A stretch of 10,238 bases of DNA from assembly GCA_035591015.1 (NCBI GenBank), contig JAXIUW010230508.1:1-10238 (forward strand). The letters run 5' to 3'. Below are positions 1-7,499 of this stretch, piece after piece; within the stretch, counting starts at the first letter, position 1; the number at the start of each line of letters is the position of its first letter. The notes below the pieces were generated by a model. It did no database searches. It was not told the DNA's origin and worked only from the letters and a program-made list of their open reading frames with translations. This stretch comes from Cephalothrix simula. Its lineage: Eukaryota > Nemertea > Palaeonemertea > Archinemertea > Cephalotrichidae. The position numbers and the translations under genes were made by a program.

Positions 1-35
1 TTGGGCATAAGATCGGAAACTAATGATCAAAGTAA

Positions 36-365
36 ATGATCTCAAGATCTAAAGAAAATTCGTTTAATTGCTTCAAAAATGCTCGTGGACAGATAATGAG
101 GCAAAAGTTGCATAATTTTTTGACAAAAATTAAAAAGGATTCGCCAAAATTTTCAGATAATTTGTGAAAAAGACATGTGTCAAATTTGAGAAAATTAAAA
201 GATGCTATCCGTAAAATTCAGACGAGGATAGAAGAATTTGAAAGCAAGAATCCTTAGAAATTTTTCCATAATTTTGTGGTCATGAATCTTATCAGTAAAA
301 CTTCCGCTCCGAGGCCGCAATTTCCTGCTGATTCCGCCATTTCGGATTTTGAAGAGATCAATTGA
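36..365 (+). pseudogene. Possible decayed reading frame of unknown origin
   Basis: One plus-strand frame runs from the ATG at 36 to a TGA at 363-365, about 109 codons, with only two internal stops (TGA 165-167 and TAG 255-257). In DNA this AT-rich seven or eight would be expected. The middle part is charged and helix-like (NLRKLKDAIRKIQTRIEEFE), and the last third is richer in Pro, Ala and Asp. I do not recognise the family. It could be a remnant of a mobile element or gene inside the Zic intron, or simply a lucky open stretch. Confidence 0.25.
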
Positions 366-2007
366 ATTACGTAATATAGATATTAATCAATGTAAAGATA
401 ATGTCGGATTAATTAATCTGCTATATCATGGGATTAAGGATGGGTACAAAGATTCTGAGAAGTGTTGCCACTGTTAGAAATTTTAGGCAAAGGAACCAAA
501 ATTATAAAAAACCAACTTTTTAAAATTTAGTGAAAATGGTTAAGAACGATGTCTAGCATAGATCCTTGACTGAGTATTGAGTTCTTCCGTCATATGAGGT
601 TTGACTAACAGTCATAATAATCACTTAATTGATGATTAACCGTGATCTATTGTCAAACAAATCGATTAAGTTACAGATACTAAGAAGCCTTAACACGATT
701 TATCGAATATCACTTAGTTGGGACCGGATTCACATAGTGGTAAATATAAAAATTGTGAATTGAATTGCGATGAATTACAATTTATTAATATTGATTTTTT
801 AAATGAAAATGCAAAGAAATTATAGGCATGTTATTAAGTACACAGTAAATTTAGATCTAAAACAAAAAATTGAGAAAAGACATATAATTTTTGAATTACC
901 ACATAATCATACTGTTAAGATAATTTAAACTTTTGAATGGCGATGACAATGATTAAGATTCGATTAAAAAGCCTAATCAAATGTTCTGAAAAAAAAATTT
1001 CCAAGAAAACTTCATTTTCTGAAAGATTGTTGACTCATCATTTACTATCTTTAAAATGACAGATCAGCACTGATTATAACTGTTAAAAGTTTGATTCCCA
1101 TGCGTATCAAAACCAAGCACTTCCTCAATAGATACATATCCCTATATCTTTATACAAACAAATCAGAGAATCTCAGTTACATTCATCAAAACATCATTGA
1201 ATTAAATTATAAGTTATAGTGAGAAAGTTTTAATTTCCAAAATTTCGATGAGAAAACTTTTGAAAACTTTTGCATAGAGATGAAAAATATGCCAAATTTT
1301 TATGTAACTGTTTACATGTATATTATTTAAATAAATTAATTTAATTGATTTATCTGAATTTAAATCTCAAAACTATCCGTAGATTTACACCTTATTACTG
1401 ATGATAGATTAAACTGACAGCAAAACTAATCGACATTGACAGGTTTTGACTGATAAGTTTAGACAGTTTTTGTTGAGAGAAGATACCATCGAACACTTAA
1501 CTGCAGAATTGAAGTAAAAGAACGAGCTATTTCTTGGTATATGGGATTTTAAGGACGCCTAAAAACTGTTCTAAAATCTAAAGCTATGCAAGGAATTACA
1601 TAAAAGTCACTTTTTAAACAAACTTTAAAACATTTGCACTTAAAAATCGTCTGCAAAGCAGCGAAAAATACTTATTTTATAATTGCAGCAGCATGCAAGC
1701 TTTCAACACTGTAAACCTTACTTTTGCATGAGTGGAAATAATGTCATAAAAAGACCTATATACCCTAAACTTTGATGACATTTTTAATGAACGTGTTAGA
1801 CTTTTAAGATCTCCTAAAGTTTGAAAACAGTCTACATGTCAAAGGACAAGAAATGTTTACATGACATTTACAATATATGAACCAAAAACTTTTCTTAGCT
1901 TTTGTGATAATTTTCCCAATATTTCTAGCTAAAATCTCATAAAAATGAGTCATATATCAACTATCAAATATTATATGATATATAATAAATTTCTAAAGAT
2001 GAAATAA

Positions 2008-2275
2008 AAGATCAAAAAATGTCAAGAAAGATCTAAAAATTTTAAAAATTTCAAGCAAGATCTAAAAATGTCAAAAATGTGAAGCAATAAGATCAAAATG
2101 TCTAAAAATGTCAAAAAAGATCTGTAATGCCTGAAAATGTCAACAAAGACCTAAATGTAAAAAATGTCAAAAAGATCTAAAAAATTTCAAGAAAGATTTA
2201 AAATGTGCCAAAAATGGCAAGCAAAGATATCTAAAAATGTCAAAAAAAAGATCTGTAAAATGTCAAAAATATCGA
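2008..2275. repeat. Imperfect AT-rich tandem repeat (minisatellite-like) in the Zic intron
   Basis: A degenerate unit close to GATCTAAAAATGTCAAAAAA recurs about ten times. Its GATC or near-GATC heads are at 2010, 2030, 2059, 2091, 2119, 2148, 2174, 2195, 2226 and 2250. Spacing runs from 20 to 32 bases and is often 28-29. Units vary by A-run length and substitutions, so this is an old, drifting array. There are no spacers of unique sequence, and it encodes nothing. Confidence 0.8.
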
Positions 2276-2724
2276 AAAGTCTAAAAAATTATCGTGTGAA
2301 TTCAATTATGCATGCAAAAACATAACTGATAATTTTCAACACTAGATTTGAAAACGAATTCAGTGAATTGGTCTCCTTAGTAATAATATTACATCATGCA
2401 CCCTTAGATACCAATAAATGATTGTCTTGGCACGATAGGGGTGCACGCAACGGACAATGTCACCTATTATTTAGTTGGTCTCATCATTTATCTAATTAAA
2501 CATGTTAGTGCGAACTATTAAAATCAAGGGGGATTAAAGAGACAATGTTAAAGATCATGATCAGATTAGACGGTTCCGAATATTTCAAATAGTCACTGTT
2601 CCAAAAGTATAAATATGAAAATTGTAAGGACCTATTATGGCACTAATGAGCTACTTGTCTTTTTAATAGCCTTAAAAGCCTCATCTAAATAAGCTTTAAC
2701 AAATGTTGCCTTAAGAAACTAAAA

Positions 2725-2745
2725 TATACAGTATACAGTATTCAG
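2725..2745. repeat. Three-copy heptamer repeat (TATACAG, TATACAG, TATTCAG)
   Basis: Three adjacent 7-bp units with one substitution in the third. This is a small slippage-type repeat in the intron with no evident function. Confidence 0.6.
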
Positions 2746-2821
2746 TATTTAAGAATTTTTGAAAATGACTAAAATTTTTGCAAAAATTGGTCCAATAAGA
2801 AAATTCAGAATTAAAAAAAGC

Positions 2822-2933
2822 TTTTACTGGAAAACTTTTAATTTTACTGGAAAGGTTAAAAAAATTAAAGCATTTTACTAACTATCGTTACCACTTAATT
2901 ATAAATCATAATTTTTGTCCATAAATCATAATT
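2822..2933. repeat. Two short direct duplications, each with a 20-bp period
   Basis: TTTTACTGGAAA occurs at 2822-2833 and 2842-2853, and ATAAATCATAATT at 2901-2913 and 2921-2933. Both pairs are offset by exactly 20 bases. They lie in the intron within 280 bases of the exon 1 donor. They look like local tandem duplications rather than mobile elements. Confidence 0.65.
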
Positions 2934-3091
2934 GAAATATTCAAAATAATTTTAATTTATGGTTCAAAATTATAAATAATTAATGGCAAAAATGGAAATT
3001 CAACAGCAGATTTTTGAAAAAGTAAAACACATTTTGAATCATGCACATAGAAATATAAAAATTAAAAAAAGTTTTTGAAAAATTTTTGAAT

Positions 3092-3101
3092 TCTTACCTG
3101 T
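3092..3101 (-). other. Zic: 5' splice site (donor) at the conserved Zic finger 3/4 linker intron
   Basis: On the minus strand the boundary reads ACAG|GTAAGA, a near-perfect U1-type donor. The last exon base is 3098 and the intronic GT is 3097-3096. The junction splits the Gly codon of the THTG-EKP linker (phase 1). Reading through gives [13 protein letters not shown] and so on to a stop, which is unlike any Zic finger 4, so splicing here is required. An intron at this linker is, from family knowledge, the widely conserved Zic intron. Confidence 0.93.
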
Positions 3102-3965
3102 ATGCGTTCTTTTGTGAATTTTGAGATTCTCACTACGCGCGAAAACTTTTCCACATCCAGGGAATGGGCAGGGAAAAGGTTTCTCACCCGTATGTACCCT
3201 GATATGATTCACTAGTTTATATTTCGCCTTAAATGGCTTCCCATCTCTCGGGCAATTTTGCCAGTAGCATGCATGATTAGTCTGTTCAGGGCCGCCGACA
3301 TGTTCAACAGTTATGTGTGTGACTATCTCATGCATTGTTGTAAATGTCTTATTACAGCACGATTTTTTCTCGCTTTCCGGCTCTATCCATAAACAATTAT
3401 GTTCCTGTTTAATCGGGGGCCGCATATATCGGAAAAAAGCACCAGGGCCATGCGGGCCCATGTTCATATGGTTCATTCCCATCGAGTTCATATGATTCAT
3501 GTGGTTCATATTAAGATGCTGTGATGCGTACTCGCCTCTAGGGCTCGTCATCTGGTATTGGTCCGAACGAGGGTACATGTCAGGCCCTGAGAGTCCGAAA
3601 CGAACTTGACTGTTACTATGAATTGAGTTATGCATTGGTGCTGGGTCGTGGAGACCTGGAAATAGTACGTGATTAGAGACTGGGTCTTGATGGTGTCCAT
3701 GGTGCAAGGCACCGGTTGATGGCACAAACATTCCATGATGCGAACTCGGCGTCGTCTCGTGTCCTAAACCCATATGATCACGACGTAATAAAAAATCCCT
3801 GGCAGCATAGCTGCCTACATGTGGATGCGAGTGTCCGATATAACCATTTTGGCCACTATATTGATTTGCTTGTCCTGAGTCCCCCATATGATGCGGTGGG
3901 CTCAACTTAAGTGCCCCTGGGGGTAGATGTGCACTGTGGGCGCTATCCATAAAAGGGTTGAGCAT
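3098..3965 (-). CDS. Zic: Zic/odd-paired family zinc-finger transcription factor, first coding exon (partial, 289 codons plus 1 nt)
   Basis: This exon encodes the N-terminal half of a nuclear Zic/Opa C2H2 DNA-binding factor, a family that patterns neural tissue and mesoderm. Numbering from the ATG at 3965, the ZOC motif [12 protein letters not shown] is at residues 52-63, a Met/Asn/His-rich run at 152-170, and the ZF-NC block [14 protein letters not shown] at 175-188. Finger 1 uses C191, C204, H217, H222; finger 2 uses C233, C238, H254, H258; finger 3 uses C266, C271, H284, H288. The Cys-X-Trp pairs C191-L-W193 and C233-Y-W235 are the tandem CWCH2 signature. The start is the first in-frame ATG (MLNPFMD), with A at -3. 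The frame stays open for 22 codons back to a TTG, and an in-frame TAA sits at 4035-4037, so no upstream ATG is possible in this exon. The exon ends in phase 1 within the Gly codon of the HTG-EKP linker. Fingers 4-5 are missing because they lie in the next exon, not because the gene is truncated. GC content is visibly higher than in the flanks. Confidence 0.96.
3102..3395 (-). other. Zic: Zinc fingers 1-3 of the Zic DNA-binding domain
   Basis: Finger 1 spans 3300-3395, finger 2 3192-3269 and finger 3 3102-3170. The run from VEHVGGPEQ through [22 protein letters not shown] to [19 protein letters not shown] is almost identical to what is known across the Zic family. In this family fingers 1-2 pack together through the two tryptophans, and the later fingers make most of the base contacts. 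Finger 1 has 12 residues between its cysteines (C191 and C204) and an extra adjacent cysteine (C203). All ligand residues for three fingers are intact, so the domain looks functional. Confidence 0.95.
3777..3812 (-). other. Zic: ZOC (Zic-Opa conserved) motif
   Basis: Residues 52-63 read [12 protein letters not shown]. In Zic and Opa proteins this N-terminal motif is reported to contribute to transcriptional activity and to binding of the I-mfa partner. It is lost in some phyla, so an intact copy here suggests a conserved, functional paralogue. Confidence 0.9.
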
Positions 3966-4061
3966 ATTTTCCGTTCGTGTCAAGTAGTCCAGGATGATAT
4001 ACGTTGATGAAACAGCGTGTAATTTTCCCAAAAGTTAGAACTATAAAATTGTATGTCCGAG

Positions 4062-4166
4062 CTAAAATGTCATGCCGTTAGACCGTCCTGAGCATGCAGG
4101 GTTTGTACACTACTGAACAGCATGAACTTTCAAAACCGACTCTTCAAAACGGGGGAATCGCAGCAT
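4062..4166 (-). other. Cluster of four short upstream ORFs in the presumed Zic leader
   Basis: Minus-strand ATGs at 4166, 4123, 4095 and 4073 open ORFs of 18, 17, 5 and 3 codons before their stops, ending at 4110, 4070, 4078 and 4062. All end before the main ATG at 3965. If transcription starts upstream of 4166 they would be true uORFs able to damp translation of Zic. If it starts nearer the gene they are irrelevant. Confidence 0.4.
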
Positions 4167-4192
4167 AGATAACACCCTACAGAGTGAAGTTT

Positions 4193-4240
4193 TGATTGAC
4201 AAAGCGCTAAACTTTCCCGATTGGCTAAACGATGATTGAC
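4193..4240. promoter_or_regulatory. Two TGATTGAC (PBX/MEIS-like) boxes 40 bp apart
   Basis: Exact TGATTGAC octamers occur at 4193-4200 and 4233-4240 in the same orientation, flanking the CCAAT box at 4220-4224. TGATTGAC resembles the core of PBX-PREP/MEIS sites. A third exact copy is far upstream at 7193-7200. Function is inferred from the motif only. Confidence 0.4.
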
Positions 4241-4293
4241 TACACATCACGATTCCGTAGGGGCGTAACAAAGTACGAGTGACGGGGGATCTT

Positions 4294-4313
4294 ATTGGTT
4301 AGCGAAAACCAAT
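4294..4313. promoter_or_regulatory. Inverted pair of CCAAT boxes (perfect 7-bp inverted repeat)
   Basis: The 20-bp element is ATTGGTT, six bases, AACCAAT. Both arms contain a CCAAT pentamer, the NF-Y recognition core, in opposite orientations. It lies about 330 bases upstream of the Zic ATG, and a further CCAAT in gene orientation is at 4220-4224. Confidence 0.6.
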
Positions 4314-4330
4314 TGCGCATCGCTGCGGAT

Positions 4331-6060
4331 TATCGCGGATAATTATTCAAAAGTGTTAAGTCGCGTCTATAGTTTCAGTAAGTGATTTTCGATCAATTTT
4401 TTGATAAAAATTTTCGTATAAATAAAAATCTAAACGAAAATATAATTTTAAAAAGCGCGCAAAAAATTTAATAGCGGATTAAAAAAACTAATTAAATTCT
4501 ATATCAAGGATTAATTTTTATCATTAATTACAAAAGTATTATTGCCAGATTTTCTCTAATTATATACATGTAATTGTTTTAATTGTTGCTACTTTCATAT
4601 TTTGAAATTGTTTGTGTATTTTAAGGCTTAAAATTACGCAACCAAATTTAGATTTTTTTATAAATTTCAAGACAGTTTTTTTCATTGTTTTTCTTTTTAA
4701 AAAATTGAAAAAATCATGCAAACAATTGCAAAATAAGTTTATCAAAATACCTTAAGCTTTCTTTAGTTTAAAACAGCAAGATCATGCTGCTTTCTTTATA
4801 GTTTGAAAAACATCACTTTTATGGCTCTGCAGTCACTTCAGATATCTGCAACGAAATTGACAAATGTTCAATATTATGATTATGGGAACTACTCAAAAAT
4901 ATTGGGACTTGTCGAGGGGGTTCGATTAGATCATCAAGTATCAATAAATCGATTTCATTTTCTAATAACAGTATTTCGAAGTGGGCATAAGAAATGAAAT
5001 TTCACGCCATACATGTAAATTAGAATCTTAATCATTATTCCTAATACAGGATAGGTTTTTATGGGTCAACGAGAACAAAATTGTGAATTATATTCACTTT
5101 ATTCAATTTTGAGACTTATAGAAAAGTATCATCTTTTCTTATAAAGTTTAATTCATTTTATTTCGACGTTTCTTACAAATTATTCAACCAAAACTTTCTT
5201 TTGGAAAATGTTAAACTATGGTGCCATTAAGAAGAGTCTAGCGTTTTAAATTCTATAAAATATTTCAAATCATTTATGCTACAAAATTTTCACTGTCCCA
5301 AAGTATTAATAAAGACTCGGCATGGGGTCTTGTAACCTGAATAGGCTTAAATTGAGGAGGAGGGGTTCCTAAAAGATTATTAATCTACTATGTTGATATA
5401 GATCTATGATCGTTAAATTTTGAGAGGGGATTATTTACGAATTTTATAGAACCCCGCGGGTTGATTTTGCGCAGCACCATTTTGTCAATATGGCGGAAAA
5501 AGCTAACTGATCCACAAAGCATATTTGATTAAACGTCTAAAATAAACACTTAGAGCATCTAGAATAAATATTAGAACAAGGGGACGATTTATAAAGGTGT
5601 CTTGATCAGTTACGATTTATTTAGAAAAGAGAAAGTCAAGAGATTTGTGTTTGTAAAGGGTCAATAAAAGATACCCCTTAAATCATTATATGATGCCGCA
5701 AGGCACCGGTGCAGAAAATGGCGTAAAATACCATTACATCATGATTACAAGTTCAAATCTCATTAATGAGAGAAAAGCAGTTAGTACCCTAAGGTCATGT
5801 TTCCATTTCTTGAAAATATATTTAATTAAAGATACAAACGAGGGTTTCACTTGCAGCCGCTCGCGAAATAACATTTGATTCACATGTTGATAAAAATTTA
5901 GCGATATGCATCCCTTAGGTTACCTGATGCACATTAGGTCGGGGCCATACACGTGCTACGGTACATGTCGATGTTCTTGGAGACCCGATCCAGGTCTAGA
6001 TTTTAATTAGTAGGCCCTACATGTACTTGCGAAGATGTATCTGAAATAATTGATCGATAG
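4331..6060. other. AT-rich intergenic DNA upstream of Zic, no gene seen
   Basis: No frame here is convincing as coding; the longest ATG-started frame is 62 codons (5690-5878, plus strand) with no recognisable domain. There are long A/T runs, a few TACATGTA octamers (4565, 5010, 6018) and an isolated ATGGCGG at about 5489. I see no RNA gene, terminal repeats or transposase remnant. Confidence 0.6.
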
Positions 6061-6073
6061 TGAAATTGGGGAA

Positions 6074-6226
6074 TTAGTGATTAAGATCACTAAAACAAAT
6101 CAAGAAATCATCACTTCATGTAAAACATTTTAGTTGGCAAGCTGCGTCACTAAAATGTCACTAATTTAAAACACAAGTTCGTAATTCAAATGCATAATCA
6201 GTAAAATGTGACTAAATCATCACTAA
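6074..6226. repeat. Cluster of TCACTAA heptamers, including an 8-bp-arm inverted repeat
   Basis: TCACTAA occurs at 6087-6093, 6147-6153, 6158-6164 and 6220-6226, and its reverse complement TTAGTGA at 6074-6080. The first pair forms TTAGTGAT-taag-ATCACTAA (6074-6093), a perfect 8-bp inverted repeat around four bases. A near copy, TGACTAA, is at 6209-6215. This is more than base composition predicts for 150 bases. I know no factor that clearly matches it. Confidence 0.55.
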
Positions 6227-6480
6227 TTTTATCCAAAACTTTAATATTTATGAACATAAACTTTGATTAACAATTAACGTATTCTTTGCCATTCTTTGAT
6301 TACAAAACAGAAGTACTAGGAAAAAACGACTAACCCTAACCTAAACCATAAATTAAATGGATAAAAACTCGGGCAACCATTTCGTAGGCCGGGAAGGGCG
6401 TGGAGGTTATTTGCGAAATCTAGGCCACCCCCAAATCGGTTATTTTATGGTCTCACTTAGAAGTCGGTCGTATAGAAATT

Positions 6481-6648
6481 TATGCAAACATTTGGTAAAA
6501 AATAGACGCAGTTAGTGCCAATTTAGGGTCATTATAGTACTATCTTTTAAACCCGCGAAATATTCACATTTTGGCGCCATTGTTTTCTTTTGAGACAAAG
6601 GCCCAAAGTAACAATTGCTCCCATGAGCAAAAATGAAAAAAAACAATG
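6481..6648. promoter_or_regulatory. Cluster of SOX-type and POU-like sites (candidate enhancer)
   Basis: CCATTGTT (6577-6584), ACAAAGG (6595-6601), AACAATTG (6610-6617) and AACAATG (6642-6648) match HMG/SOX cores within about 70 bases. TATGCAAA at 6481-6488 is close to a POU octamer. The first SOX core abuts an E2F-like TTGGCGCC at 6571-6578. The cluster lies about 2.6 kb upstream of the Zic start codon. Zic genes are commonly expressed in SoxB-positive neural tissue, so an enhancer is plausible but unproven. Confidence 0.3.
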
Positions 6649-6900
6649 CCTGATTTTAGATATTTTTCCCCATTTACTTAACCAGTGCGATGCAACAGGA
6701 CTTTGGTGACTGTGTGCTCAGTCATCTAGCATATTGCTTATTTCAAGTTACCTATTGCTATCTAGCGTGAGACTACGACTGTACTAAAAGGAAATGTATT
6801 TCATCGCGAGCCTGATGACCCCGGTGATGACCAATTACTAAAACGTTTATAAACTAAAAAACTGTGGTGCGATCTATATATTATATGTTTCGATAAAACT

Positions 6901-6925
6901 GGGGGTCCCCACCTCAGATTTGCAT
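6901..6925. promoter_or_regulatory. NF-kB-type decamer next to a perfect POU octamer
   Basis: GGGGGTCCCC at 6901-6910 fits the GGGRNWYYCC kappa-B consensus. ATTTGCAT at 6918-6925 is an exact octamer site. They are seven bases apart in otherwise AT-rich DNA, about 250 bases beyond the SOX-site cluster. Confidence 0.3.
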
Positions 6926-7426
6926 AAAATAATTACAAAATTATTAATTTTTCAATTACATAAATTGATAAATCATTTTAAATTATGAAATGAAAACCGA
7001 GTCAAACACCGCTAGAAGCAAAAATTTCAATTTCCGAATTTTAGGTACGTGAAACCAATCTTTATCAAATTATTATAAGTCAAAATTAGCCGGGGGCCTG
7101 GTTGACAGACCCCTAACAGGGATGAAAACTCTGTAGCACTGCGGGTATCTATCAGAGAACCAGGGCGCACTATACGTTTCGCCTTATCAATTTGATTGAC
7201 TGTAAATGACAATCCAATTTCGGGTTTTGGGATAAAGTGGAACCCTGGCGAGCCTCACCTTGTCGGGGTGTTTTTAATCTCTTTACTATACTCTATCAAG
7301 TTGACTTTATCAATTTATTTTATATTGTTGAATTGATTCCTTTTCGTAAATTTTGACTACTGTTCATTATTTGGTCAGTGCAGCAGCAAAAAACGATCGA
7401 TTGTAGGTTTGTGTTTTGATTGGATG
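6926..7426. other. Intergenic DNA, no gene; GC-richer patch at about 7088-7270
   Basis: No coding frame is credible. A patch at about 7088-7270 is less AT-rich than its surroundings, with C and G runs (GCCGGGGGCCTGG, CCCTGGCGAGCC). Its sharp contrast could mean an inserted, degraded repeat or a conserved non-coding element, but I found no terminal repeats. A TGATTGAC box is at 7193-7200. Confidence 0.4.
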
Positions 7427-7499
7427 ATATCTTATGACGTCATAATCACCATATCTTATGACGTCATGACCAGCATATCATAATGACGTCATAACCACC
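7427..7499. promoter_or_regulatory. Triplicated cAMP-response-element (CRE) array
   Basis: Three tandem units (7427-7450, 7451-7474, 7475-7499; 24, 24 and 25 bases) each contain a perfect 8-bp palindromic CRE, TGACGTCA, at 7435-7442, 7459-7466 and 7484-7491. In the first unit the palindrome extends to TTATGACGTCATAA. Units begin ATATC and end with CACC, CAGC or CACC. This is the preferred site of CREB/ATF bZIP factors. It lies about 3.5 kb upstream of Zic. It could be a real cAMP- or stress-responsive element, or part of a dispersed repeat that happens to contain the motif. Confidence 0.6.

Larger units (their letters stand above)
1..3097 (-). other. Zic: 5' part of the first coding intron of Zic (acceptor not in window)
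   Basis: This AT-rich, repeat-bearing stretch follows the donor at 3097. I looked on the minus strand for finger 4-5 coding sequence (a CDRRFANSSDRKKH-like block after an acceptor) and saw none, so the intron appears to exceed 3 kb. It holds the tandem repeat near 2008-2275, short duplications at 2822-2933, two consensus AP-1 heptamers (TGACTCA 1031-1037, TGAGTCA 1946-1952) and a possible decayed reading frame at 36-365. First introns of patterning genes often carry enhancers, but nothing here identifies one. Confidence 0.75.
3966..4330 (-). promoter_or_regulatory. Zic: Presumed Zic 5' leader and proximal promoter
   Basis: This block upstream of the start codon keeps a more balanced base composition than the AT-rich DNA beyond 4380. 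It carries three CCAAT boxes (4220-4224, 4294-4298, 4309-4313), two TGATTGAC boxes and no obvious TATA element, which fits a TATA-less developmental promoter. Four short minus-strand ORFs lie between 4062 and 4166. The transcription start cannot be fixed from sequence; somewhere between about 4050 and 4300 is likely. Confidence 0.55.

Noticed and set aside
1031-1952. Two AP-1 heptamers as an intronic enhancer
   Set aside because: They are 900 bases apart and two in 3 kb is near what chance allows, so they are only mentioned in the intron entry.
2008-2275. CRISPR-like array
   Set aside because: Units are imperfect and contiguous with no unique spacers, and the DNA is from an animal; it is a minisatellite.
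1-3038. Second Zic coding exon (fingers 4-5)
   Set aside because: I read the minus strand for an acceptor followed by CDRRFANSSDRKKH-like coding and saw none.
3039-3097. Continuation of the Zic frame past the finger 3 linker ([10 protein letters not shown] and on)
   Set aside because: It follows a near-perfect GTAAGA donor and does not resemble the EKPF start of finger 4; it is intron.
3313-3910. Overlapping short frames within the Zic exon on both strands
   Set aside because: They are shadows of the real coding frame, which has clear zinc-finger and ZOC homology.
3966-4031. 22-residue N-terminal extension of the Zic protein
   Set aside because: Its first codon is TTG and an in-frame TAA lies just upstream, so normal animal initiation cannot produce it.
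4560-4997. Minus-strand (4560-4745) and plus-strand (4803-4997) frames of about 60 codons
   Set aside because: They are Lys/Ile/Phe-rich translations typical of AT-rich non-coding DNA; the plus-strand one starts with TTG.
5690-5878. 62-codon plus-strand ATG frame
   Set aside because: It is short with no recognisable motif, no splice context and no support beyond being open.
7027-7212. 61-codon minus-strand frame
   Set aside because: It covers part of the GC-richer patch, has no recognisable domain, and is no longer than chance frames elsewhere in the window.
7088-7270. tRNA or tRNA-derived SINE
   Set aside because: The patch is GC-richer, but I could not find paired A and B boxes or a cloverleaf.
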